From contig NC_044018.1 of the NCBI RefSeq assembly GCF_900496995.4, forward strand, positions 10,316,501 through 10,380,500: 64,000 bases of DNA, given 5' to 3'. Positions 51,401-63,700 of the stretch are shown one piece after another. The notes beneath the pieces are model-generated. The model was not told the origin of the DNA. It saw only the letters and a program-made list of their open reading frames with translations, and made no database searches. Positions within the stretch are counted from its first letter, which is position 1, and each line of letters opens with the position of its first letter. Both the position numbers and the translations under genes were made by a program. This DNA comes from Aquila chrysaetos chrysaetos. Taxonomy: Eukaryota; Chordata; Aves; Accipitriformes; Accipitridae.

Positions 51401-53974
51401 GTGCGTTAGGCTGTGAGCAACTGCAGGCAGGGATGTGACTGAGCAGCATTTATTGATAAAATAGCTTCTCTGTATCCCCTGGAAAAAGATGGTGTGCAGG
51501 ACAGAAGCATCCTCTAAGCTAGCTGTGATCTCTGGGCTGTGATTAGATCACGCTGGATGGAGACATGTTAAGGGCCTATGACCAAAACCAGATGAATGTC
51601 AAAAAGATTTCACATCTCACCTGTGGAGTTACTACCCTTTACTGTGGGTCTAAACAATCCAGAGTTCTCCGTTCCCCGGTCTTAATGGGACTATGCAAAA
51701 TCAGTATCATTGCGTTTCTAACTGAAACGTTTGTGAAGCATTAACAGAAGAAGAAATTCACTTCTGTGACGACTTTCAGATCTAAATTCTTAGAAACTGG
51801 AGGTGTTTTTTAATTAAAGAACTGCCATTTGTAAAATAGGGCAAATGGGCTGTAGAACTGCTTAACCTTGAGGTTGTATTTCATAATTGAAGGAAGAATC
51901 AGCTGCATTTCTTTCAAAAGTCAGTATACTCTTGCCCTATTGAAAGAGTGAAATTGGTTTTATCTTTGGTACTGCATCAGAGGTACTGCTGCAAAGGTGA
52001 TATTTATTTATTGCCTGTAGATCTGCCGTTTTCTGTGAGAAGAAGAAAAGGCTTTGTTTTTCTTAAATGCATTTCTTCTAGCCACACCTTACCTCTTTTA
52101 GCAATTAACTTCTGTCTTCCCAGCCTTATTAAAAATCTACCCAGCCTATAGTGCCTTCTCTTTCTATCTGCTCCCAGTTTAATTGCTTCTTTTTTACAAG
52201 TTACATTTGTTAGTCAAGTTCTTTCTTTTTCAAAGCTGAACAAATAACTACTGGTGTTTGACAGGCACAGCACATTTTGGGGAGGAATTTACTATAGAAC
52301 TGTCTTCCTCTCATAAAATGAGGGACTGTAAGTGTGTGGGTGTGTATTTGTCTATGTTTTCATCATTGTCTGTTTGCATATGTTGGCCTTCTTTCTGTGG
52401 GCCTCAAAATCTGTGCGTTAAAGTTGCTATTTCCTGACCATACAGGTGTGTTGTGAAGATAAATTCCTTCACATTATAACCTCTGTGATGTGAGAGGCGG
52501 GGAAAAATATTCCTGCTCGGTGTAGCAGTAGGTTCAGGAGCCGTTAAGAATTCATGTTGATTAAAAAGAAATATTAGAGTGCTTGCTCTTCTGCTGGGCA
52601 AAACAGATGGGGAGAACAGCATGTGGTCATGTAATTAAAATCTACCATAATGCATACCCATGAGGTCACCAAGCAACATTAATTCTGGTGTGGCTTGAAT
52701 GGGGAGTGTACAAGTGAAAGCTTGGTTTGTGCTGTCTGCGAGAAGTGATGCTTTTGACTCCTGTATCCAAAGCTAGTGGTTGTTTTAAAGGACAATGCTG
52801 CTGTATCTCCATTTTCTGACAGTGTTAAGAAGTGGGCTTTGTAAAAAGAAAGTCACAGTAGCCATATGTTTTTCATGAAATACTATAAAATCAAGAGTGT
52901 TCTTCACTAGTGTGCATTGGCTGGACAAAGGGCTTGAATTAGCTCCAAGATCTCCATTTTGCTGAAATCCTTGCAGTAGATACAAAGCTTATGAAGACAA
53001 GTTTGAGGTCAGAAATAGGGCATTAAAAGGAGCATTAAAGGGAAAGGAGGCATTAAATCCCATTAATACTGAGTGGGATCAAATTCTCCTATGCACATTT
53101 GAGAGTCCCAGGCTCGTATCCTAGTCTACACCTATTCTGGTGTGTGTACTTTCATGCATGAGGTTCTCGTGAAGCAGGGAACAAGGCACATGCATGAGAT
53201 TTGAGGGATTAGCAGCAAACTTCAGGCTTTCACTTTGAACTTCCCGGTGGTTTTCTTAACCTTCTAGCTATTTTTGATCATATTCAACTTACTTATTTGT
53301 TCCTGGTGCAAAAAATATTCAACCCATCCCTGTCTCTCTTTAAGTTCTATGTTGGATGTTAATTGTTACAGGCAAATAGGGTCTTGACCTGGCAAATATG
53401 CACATGCTTTGCCGTATTTGCATGATTAACTCTTTTGAAGTGAAGTATATTGAGCCTTTGATATTGTGACTTGACAGAACTCCTTGAAGTGCGTGCACTC
53501 AGGCTGACTTACAGGTGGTGGGGGTTTAGCTCCACAGTATGCACAGAGTTCAGTTAGAGGCATGGAGGGGGAGAGGATAATTGTGGGATCAAGACCTAGA
53601 GGAATTACAGGCAGCAGAAGAAAAATATTTGAATATTAATCAAATGGGACTTTGTTTACTTAATAGGATTGATCAAATGGGGTTTAGAGCAGCATTTATT
53701 TTTCATCCTGACATTTTGGGCCATAGGATCCATCAACTGCTTTCAAAAGGTTGTCAGTGGTAACCAGGAAAAGCAAGATTTAATTTTGTTACATGCTAAT
53801 ACGTTTTTCTTCTGGAAAGTTGTCAGAGGACGTCAAATTGAAAGGGTCCAATATTGTCATGGCAGAGCAGTGCCTCCTGACTGGAAAGGTGTGAGAATGC
53901 TCTGCGTGATGTGTGGGACTCAACCTGGGAAAATGCACTCTGCGAGGTCTGGCTGGTGCTTTGTAAGGCTGCTG

Positions 53975-54493
53975 CATTGCCTCTGTGATGCTGCATCCAG
54001 CTCTGGGGTCCCCAGTACAAGAAAGCCATGGACCTGTTGGAGCGGGTCCGGAGGAGGGGCATGAAAATGGTTCAGAGGGCTGGAGTACCTCTCTTGTGAA
54101 GAAAGGCTGAGAGAGTTGCAGTTCAGCCTGGAGAAGTCAGGGGAGACCTTATTGTGGCCTTTCAGTATGCAAAGGGGGCTTATAAGAAAGATGGGGAGAG
54201 GCTTTTTAATAGGGCCTGTAGTGACAGGACAAGGGGCAATGGTTTTAAACTGAAAGAAGGTAAATTTAGATTAGACATAAGGAAGAAATTTTTTACCATG
54301 AGGGTGGTGAGACAGTGGAACAGGTTGCCCAGAGAAGTTGTGGCTGCCCCATCCCTGGCAGTGTTCAAGGCCAGGTTGGATGGGGATTTGAGCAACCTGG
54401 TCTAGTGGAAGGTGTCCCTGCCCATGGCAGGGGGGTTGGATCTTTAAAGGTCCCTTCCAGCCCAAACCATTCTATGATTCTGTGATTCTAAAT
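53975..54493 (+). mobile_element. CR1 LINE, 5'-truncated copy
   Basis: The 3' part of CR1 ORF2 is present: GTCCCCAGTACAAGAAAGCC, then a frame at 54154-54405 with blocks AFQYAKGAYKKDGERLFN, GNGFKLKEGKFRLDIRKKFF and [18 protein letters not shown], ending DLSNLV. The 3' UTR (GGAAGGTGTCCCTGCCCATG) and an ATTCTATGATTCTGTGATTC tail follow. Upstream of 54154 the frame is broken. The left boundary is approximate because 5' sequence is diverged. Confidence 0.9.
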
Positions 54494-57314
54494 GCATCAG
54501 TCTGAGGTTGTTGGATTCAGCCAGTCTTACTGCTGCATTTCCAGCACCAAATCCAAGGTAAAGATGGCAGTAGCATTGAGCAAAGAAGCAGAGGAGCCAG
54601 CGGCAGCCAGGATTTAAGGCAGAGGGACAGCAGGCGAAGAGTCTCAGCTGGCAGGGGCTTGCAGGGGCCAGCACTGGGCTTAGGTAAGTGGGGAATGAAT
54701 GGTTTAGGCTGGAGATTTAACATCTTCCCTGTGTGGTAGGTTATCCCAGCAGAGGGCATCCCCACACTGTTGGATATTAGCTTGCATGGTGTGCTGCAGG
54801 CTTTTGGCTAGCATATTAGCATGCTTTGGATATAGTGTTATCGCACTTTGTATGCTGTGTCGCGTGTTATGGTTGGTGGTGTTGTTCAAAACCCGCGCAG
54901 ATTCAGAAAGGCTCAATTAGCGATAGGATACGAGGGTGTGCATGTACTTTAGGTTCAATGGTGTAATTAGACATAAATTGAGATTTATGAATAATTTACA
55001 GAGTTTGATAGAGGAGGATGAAAATTAAGTGGGGAAAGAAACAAGTTTGTATGTCTCATTTTGGTGTTACTTTTTGAGTATTTTAAAGCTGTTTTGGCAT
55101 AGTCTTGTTGATTGGCTGCTGTCTAGTAATGCTTTCAGACATTAATTTGTTATTTATCATTGAAATTAATTAGATGTTAAAAATTTTTCACAAATCAGAC
55201 TCGATTTTTTTTTTTCTTGGGTGGAGGGTAATACTGTTTATTCTTTTGAAAAAGTACCAGTGAATTCCTCACTGCCCTTACATTTGTGCTTACACAGTAT
55301 TTTTGGGAGGGGCTCTGGTATCATAGCCATGTTCAGAGTGCTACTGGGACCTAGCAAACTAGAAATGCACAGCAAATCAAAAATTCCAGAACTGCTTTCC
55401 TCTCTCTTTTTGGGGTATCTTTCAAAGGGAGGATTGTCTTATTCTGGGAACATCTCTTTATTGCCATCACTTTAGGGCTTGTCTGCTGACTTGCATGTCA
55501 GGTCCTGCATGTGGAGCACAGTGTTCCTCACAGTTACCTGTGTTGCTTACAGGAGACAAGACTAAAATTCTTGTTTTTCATTCCCCTGTCAACTCAGGTT
55601 TGGTTTTGTGCTTCAGATCTTTCTTATAGAGCTCCTTGCCTTTTGTGACTGGACACTGAACCCGTAGTGACCACTGTACACCTGAAATGCAAATATTTTT
55701 CAAATCAGCTAGCTTGGTTGATAATTACTGCAAAAGGCAGGGAAGCATGAAAGCTAAGGTTGTTATTGCTCTTTATGCCTACATCTAATTTAGTAAACTA
55801 GTCGAGGTGTGTCTGTTAATGTCAGGACCTGTTCTCTGGCCTGGAGGGCAGCTAGCACAGTCTGGCTGCATCCATAGTACGAAACTTTCTTACCACCTGC
55901 AATGGGCATTGGTACCCAAACTGGCTAGTGCGTGGTCTCTGCACCAGGCTAAATCTTGGGCTGAAAAATTATCTGGGGGAGTGCTAGCTGCCCAGAGTCA
56001 GAACTGTGCTGGACATTGTCAGGTTCCAGTAGACACTACAAGGTTCCTAATAGACACTCTTAGGTTCCCATGCCTGGGAATATGCCTGATACTCTTTAGT
56101 TTGCTAGGACAGATGCAGTTTATGGATTCTGGGTTAATCTATAACTCATTTCCCTTCTACTTCTGTGCTTTTTGTTGGGTTGACTTACTTTTATCACTGT
56201 GTTGGTGGAAGAACTCTGCCTTCTTCCATCCCAAGATGTGGTCCTTGAGTGTCTCCATCTTTTATGTTGCAGTATTAATTAGGATTCACTCCACTAGAGT
56301 TCACCAACATGTGTTACAGGAGGATAAGAGCTGGACCCTAGCAGAGGATCAGTGCCATACATACTCCACTAGCAGTAGTTTTTTTAAATTTTTTTTTTAA
56401 TCTAACTCTGTATTCATTGAAACACATTCATAGATTATGGTGCCATGGAGGGCCATAATGAATATATTGTCTGTATAATACCTTGACAGTCACTCTCCAT
56501 TGCTCCTGTAACATCACTTAGTGTTTTGTTTGTGTGTGGGTTTATGTGTTGATTTTTTTAAGGTACTGAATTCAAAACTTAATGTGGCATAGAAGCCACA
56601 CCATTGCTAACCAGCATTCCCATGGTTATTGCTTTCCTTGTAATATCTTGGGCCTTATTTCTCCTCAGGCTTCCTGTCTTTGTCTGCAAAAGGAATGACT
56701 CCATTCACTGCTGGCATCTTCTCGCTGTATGAGAACCTGTAGGCCATGGCCAAGTTGTTGGTTTTTATTTTCTCATGGATAAACTGAATAGTCAGGGGTC
56801 AACTGAGGTCTCTGCCCTTTGGTTTCTGTAGTAGGTGCTCTGCAGGGCAGCAAACATGCCAGTTTTTTAGGCCTTAACAGCCAGAAGGGCACTGAAGCCC
56901 ACCAGGGCTGAGAAATGGGTCTTCTGGCTCAATGGTGAAAAGGTTCGGGCTGCTTTCTCTATCACATACCTACCTGGCTGAGCTTCTCTTTCCTCCCGTC
57001 TCTCACGGCTGGGCATTGTGTAGCTCATTTTTAGTGGGCAAGGATTTTTGCTGTCAGAGAAAAGTATCTGGAGCAGTGATTGACCTTCCCAGTATTTCAT
57101 TAGTTGATGAGTCAGACAAATGGATGCTGGGTATCTGGCAATGAACTTCAGTTCCATTAGGGAGCATATTTTAATAACAGAATTAGAAGACCAGCAACAA
57201 TGCTTGGGGTTTCACTGTGTAGATAACAGGCTTTTACTGGGCTATATGTAAAGCTCCTTGGTAATACATGTTTTTCCACTTCAGTTTCCAGTGTTAATGC
57301 TTCACAGCACTTAA

Positions 57315-57379
57315 GCTGCTGCTTTGATGCTCATGTCTCCCCTGTAACTGCTTCTTTGCTGCTCATGTCTCCCCTGTAA
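57315..57379. repeat. Tandem duplication, 32-bp period, upstream of HS1BP3 exon 3
   Basis: The 19-base core GCTCATGTCTCCCCTGTAA occurs at 57329-57347 and again at 57361-57379, with similar CTGCTT-rich flanks. The second copy ends 33 bp before the exon 3 acceptor. Confidence 0.9.
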
Positions 57380-57412
57380 AGAAACCTACTCAGACAGCAT
57401 GTTTCATTGCAG

Positions 57413-57620
57413 GTTTCCAAGAAGTACAGCGAGATAGAGGAGCTCTACCAGAGACTGGCGGCACGATATCCACAGGCTTCTCTTCCGCTCTTGCCTAGAA
57501 AAGTTCTCTTCGTGGGGGAATCTGACATCTGTGAACGAAGAGCTATGTTCAATGATATAATGAAATTCATCTCAAAAGATGAGGATCTAGCAACAAGTCC
57601 TGAGTTACTGGAATTTTTAG
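57413..57620 (+). CDS. HS1BP3: HS1BP3 exon 3 (PX domain, C-terminal part)
   Basis: Exon 3 enters in phase 0 after TTGCAG and leaves in phase 1 before GTAACT. It encodes residues 70-138: VSKKYSEIEELYQRL, then LPRKVLFVGESDICERRAMF, then ATSPELLEFL. These are the core PX features: the lysine/tyrosine lipid-pocket segment (KKYSEIE), the proline-containing loop (PLLPRK) and the C-terminal helix (ERRAMFNDIMKFI). It is an unbroken match to the HS1BP3 PX domain. The four exons splice in frame. Confidence 0.96.
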
Positions 57621-58132
57621 GTAACTAAAAGATGTGAGTGTCCCCTCTCCCATGAATGTGCTTGATAAGTGTTACTAAGTTCTTGACTCAGGTAGTCAAA
57701 AACTAGAGAATGCCAGAATAAAGGCTGTCACTGAAAATACCCTCTTGTGCATCTACAGTGCTACATAGTCATGTTTGCTAGTGTTTTCCCCTCCTCTCAG
57801 AGGACACACACCTCATTCAGAAGTGTTGATATCACAATGCTTGCTTTGAAGCTATCTATCCCACCGTCTCTCATTTCCCTTAGGCATATACCTAAGCTGT
57901 GATTCAGAACATGTAAGTTTAGAAGGCTAGATAATCATATGTTGACACTGGAGAGATGGACCCTAAAGAGACAGTGCAGGGTCTCCCTTAGTGATAAACT
58001 GTTCCATGTTTTGTGTTTTTCATTCCTAATAAAATTGTTAGGCCTTGCAGAACAGGGTTCTAAAGCAGATTACTGACCCTGAGAAAGATCTGAATAAATG
58101 ACAAATTCTTTTTTAATTAAACCCATCCTCTG

Positions 58133-58135
<3 letters not shown>

Positions 58136-58165
<30 letters not shown>
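58136..58165 (-). repeat. Poly-T tract (30 T)
   Basis: An uninterrupted T30 lies in HS1BP3 intron 3. There is no identifiable retroposon body on the minus strand next to it. Confidence 0.9.
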
Positions 58166-58170
<5 letters not shown>

Positions 58171-59791
58171 TCCTTAGCCTCATATCCAACTCTTATTGCC
58201 TCTTCCAGTGATTCATACAGTTCCTTTCTTATGTTCCTTGGGCATAGCAAGGAGTCACTGAATGAATGGAACAGATGGGCTCTCTGCTCTTAATTCAGCT
58301 GAGAGCTGCTGAGCAGTGAATACTCCAGCGTGGTGTTGTGCAGGATTCTCAGTGTAGTGTTAGTTTTAAGGAAGTGAAGTTGCAAGGTGCTAGCAAGTCA
58401 CCATGTGTGAACAGCCGATTTTGCAAGTGTCAAGTGTGGCCAGATTAGAAGTACTGTGAGACTGGCAGCTTCCTGAAGTCAAGGGGGGCAAAACTGCATA
58501 ATAATTGGCAAAATCCTTTTGCTAATAAGGTTTTGGAGTGTTTTTTTGTTTTGGTTTTTTGGTGTTTTTTTTTTTTTCTTTTTTCCTTGGCAGTGTTCTC
58601 TTGAAAGTAGACCTCTTGCACAGAGAATTGAGAATTCATGTTGATGAACCTTTGCATGTTGATTAACCTAACCATGGTGCACATGTCTACAGCTGAATTA
58701 GTCTGGACTGTCTTTATACTGTGGACAGATTGGGTGCAAGTAATGTGATCTGTTCATCAAAATCTGCCTTAGAATAATATAAGTCTCACCCTACCAAACC
58801 AGGTGGAATTCAGTACCTACACTGCAGATCTTCAAGCTAGTTGAGTACACTTGCCTTACAGGTGCCGGAGACATAGTTGTTATATTCAGGGGTATTTAGG
58901 GAGAATCAACATGGTAAAACACAGATGACTGTGGGGATAAGGTAAGCAGCATCCTAACATTCATTGCCTACCCCAACAAGCACTCTTTTGCCTCCAAGGG
59001 GAGCATAAGACCACTTGCTCAGTGTAGACACCCACGTTTAGTCAATGAAGTCTGCCCTGGATGATTTGGCAGATGCAAGCTTGAAAAGCTGGGTGAGAGA
59101 TATGGCCCATGCCATGTTACTTTAACAGTCAAAAGGATCAAACCACAAATTCTATCCATCATGTTTTTCACTAGCCTATTTCTAGCTAGTCTCATTATTT
59201 TAAATTGCTGTCCTGAACATCCAGAGACTCCACAGCAAGGAATAGTTCTCTTGTCATTCTCCTGGGCTTTGCACATAACAAGTATGGTGAGAAGACTAGG
59301 TCACGTGTTTCAGTTTGCTGAATTTGCTCAGTTGGATGGATCTTGCATACTGAAAGGAGTTAGAACTTCAGGCTTCATTTTTGAGTGTAAATTGAAGAGC
59401 TCCTGTGGAAACTTTTTCATGCTGTCCAATGCTCTAATTTTAGCCTAAATGAATTAAATTAGTAACAAAAAGTGGACTTTATCTCACCTAGCTATGTGAA
59501 AGTTAGCTACCTACAGCTAAGCAGAGTATTTATGGTCTCTCTGTAGCCAGCGGAGAGAAATAGGCACTTTAGAGGGAAACTCCTTCTCAGACAACTTTAT
59601 TTGGATGGGATGAATCACCACATGGAAATTCTGTTGTTTCTGTTGACTGCAGAAGGAACATAAATAAGCAGATTAGACATGTACTGATATGTCTCAGATA
59701 AAGTTCATTTCCTCTGTCTTTCTCAACTACTTTAAATCAGTAAACAGATCAGACACATAGTGACACATCAGTGGTTAGAAGGGACAGTCAG

Positions 59792-60552
59792 GAATCGTAG
59801 AATCATAGAATGGTTTGGTTTGGAAAGGACCTTAAAGATCATCTAGTTCCAACCCCCTGCCATGGGCAGGGACACCTTCCACTAGACCAGGTTGCTCAAA
59901 GCCCCATCCAACCTGGCCTTGGACACTGCCAGGGATGGGGCAGCCACAGCCTCTCTGGGCAACCTGTTCCAGTGCCTCACCAACCTCATAGTGAAGAATT
60001 TCTTCCTGACATCTAATCTAAATCTACCCTCTTTCAGTTTAAAGCCACTACCCCTTGTCCTGTTACTACATGCCCTTGTAAAAAGTCCCTCTCCAGCCTT
60101 CTTGTAGGCCCCCTTTAGGTACTGGAGGGCTGCTGTAAGGTCTCCCCGGAGCCTTCTCTTCTCCAGGCTGAACCACCCCAACTCTCTCAGCCTGTCTTCA
60201 TAGGAGAGGTGCTCCAGCCCTCTGATCATCTTTGTGGCTCTCCTCTGGAGTTGCTCCAACAGGTCCATGTCCTTATTATGTTGGGGCCCCCAAAGCTGAA
60301 CGCAGTACTCCAGGTAGGGTCTCATGAGAGCGGAGTAGAGGGGGAAGAATCACCTCCCTTGACCTGCTGGTTATGCTTCTTTTAATGCAGCCCAGGATAC
60401 AGTTGGCTTTCTGGGCTGCAAATGCACATCGCCAGGTCATGTTGAGCTTCTTATCAACCAGCACCCCCAAGTCCTTCTCCGCAGGGCTGCTCTCAATCCC
60501 TTCTCTGCCCAGCCTGTATTTGTGCTTGGGATTGCCCCGACACATGTGCATA
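59792..60552 (-). mobile_element. CR1 LINE, 5'-truncated copy, antisense in HS1BP3 intron 3
   Basis: On the minus strand the element encodes the ORF2 C-terminal third in two frames. 60551-60276 has [33 protein letters not shown] and [20 protein letters not shown]. After a frameshift, 60325-59882 has [40 protein letters not shown] and [18 protein letters not shown], ending ALSNLV. The 3' UTR and the ATTCTATGATTC tail end near 59792. At about 760 bp it is the longest CR1 copy in the window. The copy is dead because of 5' truncation and the frameshift. Confidence 0.94.
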
Positions 60553-60576
60553 TTGAACTGTTACTGTATTTTGCAG

Positions 60577-60799
60577 GAACAAAATCTACTAGTGCCATTG
60601 ACTTCAAGGGAAAAAACATTCCTGATGACAAGGAGAAAGAAGATGAAGAAAATGAGGCACTGGATTTTTTCAAAGAGGAGAAGACACCTGACTTAATCTC
60701 ACAGCTGTCATCAGTGGAAAATGCCAAAAAAGGGGAGAAAAAAGAAGAGGAGGAGGAGGAAGAAGAGGAAGAAGATTTAGACCCTCTTGGCATAATCAG
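60577..60799 (+). CDS. HS1BP3: HS1BP3 exon 4 (acidic region after the PX domain)
   Basis: Exon 4 enters in phase 1 after TTTTGCAG and leaves in phase 2 at AG|GTATGG. It encodes residues 139-213: GTKSTSAIDFKGKN, then EDEENEALDFFKEEKTPD, then a Lys/Glu run with about ten consecutive Glu, then DLDPLGIIR. The EALDFF and acidic-DPLGI(I/M)R blocks match human HS1BP3. The Glu run is encoded by GAG/GAA triplets and is longer than I recall for mammals. The remaining exons (basic KKPKK segment and proline-rich C-terminus) lie beyond the right edge. Confidence 0.93.
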
Positions 60800-63700
60800 G
60801 TATGGCTGGTAGTACCTTTGTTATTTAGATTTTAGCCTAGTTTTCTAAACAAATAAGGCTGTTCGGTGTCACTGTCCCCTCATCCTGACATTTTTGAACA
60901 TTGACCACTTTCAGCTGAATTTCACAGAGGAGGAGAGGCTTCTGCAGTTTGTGAAGGAGGTGCCTCAGTAGAGGGAAGAGGCTTTGTAGTGCCTCTTTAG
61001 TGCATTCCTCAGGAAATCCAAGTGACAGAGGGACATTGTGAATGCCTTGATAACAGTCTCAGCTACAGTAGGCACTTTACTGGACACTGCAGGGTCCCAC
61101 CACAAAACAAAGCCACCAGGGTCCATTGGATGTGCTGTTCTGGAGTACATTGGTGTTTACAGTGTCTGGAACGGCTTTTGAGCTCACTTGCGTCTACAAG
61201 GAGGTACAGTTGTAGCAGCGTAAAGACCAAAAGAGCCAACATTTCAATCATGATGTTCACAAATAGGGTTTTCTGTCCTTCTTCCCTTATCTGAAGGTGT
61301 CACATGCTAAATGCTGCTAAGGGATAAACAATAACAGCTTGAGAAACCATAATTGAATCAAAGCTTGCCGATGTTAGTATCTGGGTTTGCTTACCTGTCC
61401 AATAATTTTCAGGCAGTTATTTTCTTCACTTCAAGATAAAATTTCTCACTTAATTCCCCAAAACATTTCCAACTACTGAAGCCTGGAAGCAAATTTAGTT
61501 CCTCAGTGGCTGGGATCATGAGTAGTGACTAAGGCTTAGCTGTTCTTGATCTTCAGTAAGCACTGACTGACTCAACTGAATTGTTTCAGCCACCCACAGT
61601 CACTAGCGATTATTGAATGTTTGTTGTCTTGGACCTGGATGGTGCTTTCAAAATGCTTCTTCATAGCAATAGGCCATAACTGATAGCAACAAGCCAGAGC
61701 CCTCTTTTGGTGTTTCCCAATTACCTTGAATTATTTCCAAGGGGATCATTCACTCCCGGCTCTAAGCTAGAGTCTCCCACACTAAGTTGGGTCAGCTACA
61801 ATGATTAATACTGGAAGCGCCATTTGGACTTTGCTCCTGCTATTATAATCATATGTAATTGTCGATGTCCAGATATTGTCCTTTTTACTTGAAGTCTTTA
61901 ATCCTTTACATGTCACCAGAAAACTTTAAGTATTATTCTTTTGACAAAGCACGTGCTTAATTACTCAGCATCAAAATTATTCTTCTGTTGAAGAAGAGTT
62001 TTAAAAAGTTAAATAACTATTTACAATAAGAAGTTAGATAGAGCAGTACTTCCCACAAAATGGTCCTTAGTTGGTAAGTTTACAACAGAAGCTGTCCTTT
62101 TTTGGATAGGAAAATGATCTATTGGGTTAGCAAATGCAATGTTGTATTTTCCAGCTTACAACAAGTAGAAGCTGTAAAGATCTTGCTGTGCCAAAACAAG
62201 CAAGGAATTTGCTTTTCTGCTCTGCACAGTTTGACATAGCATTTGAAAGTCTTGACTATTTTGGTCTTTTAATGCATTGAAGGATGACAAGATCTGGTAT
62301 TTAATCCTCATTTAGTTTATTGCTTCCATTCCTTTCGAGGACAGAATTCTTACTGAATCAGAATAACTTCCTTTATATAAGAAGTGTAGTCTTTACTGAT
62401 ACAGAGCTGCAGCATGACATGTTATGCAGTCAGATGTTTTTCACTCTAAACCAGTGGTTGGCTATCTATAAAAACAAAAATTCTCCATATGTATTTATTA
62501 TTATTTTTGTAAATCTCACATGTACACTAGCGAGGCAGAAACATGAAAGTGGAAATGAGAATCCTGCATCTGATTTTATATTGTCTCTATTCTTCTGTAA
62601 CTCCCCTTGCTTCCATGGAAGGTATTTTCAATTCACACCAATGGAGATCAGATCAGACATAAGCATCGTATCCCAGCTTTATGCCATCTAGTAGGAGGTG
62701 TCTAGGTAAGAGGCCAAAGGCAGGAGCTTAGCTGTCAGTGGATGGGCATTTCTTGGGTGACCATTTTAGGGTGTCTTCCATTTTAGGGTGTCTTCTATGC
62801 CCATTAAAATGTTAGGTGCTTACGTGCTTTAAAGAGGGAGCTTGTAGGCCTCACAGCTTTAGTGCTTCAGATGTGCTTGAAGTTACTTTGGGATGGGTAA
62901 GAATAAAAAAAGGAGGTGATGCAGACTGGATAAATATGTTTAGTAGTAAACTGCTCCCTAATGCCTAGTAAATTCAGGTTAAAAAAAAAAAAAATCCACG
63001 ATCCTTTCCCCTGTGAAAAACCTTTGAAAAGATGTAAAGCCAGCACTGAAACAAGCCAGTCCGTTCCAAGCAGTATCGGTGGCCAGGGTGCCTTGAGCAG
63101 CAGAGCTCTGACCTAAATTGAATCATGTGTTTGGCATAATCTTACAGGTTTTTTTCTTTCTGGATGAGGATAAAACTGCTCCAGTAGCACAGGCCTCCAT
63201 ATGTTGTCAGCACGCTTCATTTGGTAACAACTTTTCCTCCTGGGCCAGAAGACTGTGACTTGGATTTGGCCCAGCACTGCTGCTGTGCTGCTGAACCACC
63301 AGATATCCAGTTAAATATACTGGCCTTAGGGTAAAATGCTAAACTAGGGTCTTTTTTTCTGGTTTTGTGTTGCTGCTGATCATCCAGGTGGAAGCTCATA
63401 CCGGTCTGGTTCCTTTTGCCTGGAGGAGACATCCCAGTTGTGCTGATTCTCTTCCTCACATTCAAGGCTGTGTCTGAGTTGCTCTTTCATGTCTGGTGGG
63501 CAACTCACTTGCCAGTTCTGCTCTTCAGCTTTCACGGGTATAAAGGATGGTCTACAAACTTTGTGTTTCTCTGCTGTATGATTCTTATGTCCAAAAGTTT
63601 TCTTTCTGTGTTAGCCAGGTGATCTTGGGCCATGTCTGGGATCTTTAACAACAGAAAGACTTTTTTCTCATCCAGATCGTGGACCTTTAAAAAATGACAA

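Larger units (their letters stand above)
48461..57412 (+). other. HS1BP3: HS1BP3 intron 2
   Basis: About 9 kb, from GTAAAT to TTTCATTGCAG. It contains a CR1 LINE copy (about 53975-54493), a possibly dispersed diverged repeat near 50600-50720, a triplicated TTAGCCTTGA motif at 48887-48925 and a 32-bp-period tandem duplication at 57315-57379 just before the acceptor. A 197-codon open frame at 55807-56400 has no protein-like features. Confidence 0.85.
57621..60576 (+). other. HS1BP3: HS1BP3 intron 3
   Basis: About 3 kb. It contains a T30 tract (58136-58165), a T-rich stretch at 58540-58580 and a 760-bp CR1 insertion (59792-60552) in antisense orientation that ends about 24 bp before the exon 4 acceptor. 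Confidence 0.85.

Noticed and set aside
55807-56400. 197-codon open frame in HS1BP3 intron 2
   Set aside because: No domain and no similarity to CR1 or other known elements; it is intronic and not bounded by splice sites that would fit HS1BP3.
62320-62691. 123-codon open frame in HS1BP3 intron 4
   Set aside because: I checked it as a possible downstream HS1BP3 exon. It lacks the basic KKPKK and proline-rich features of that region, so it is probably chance.
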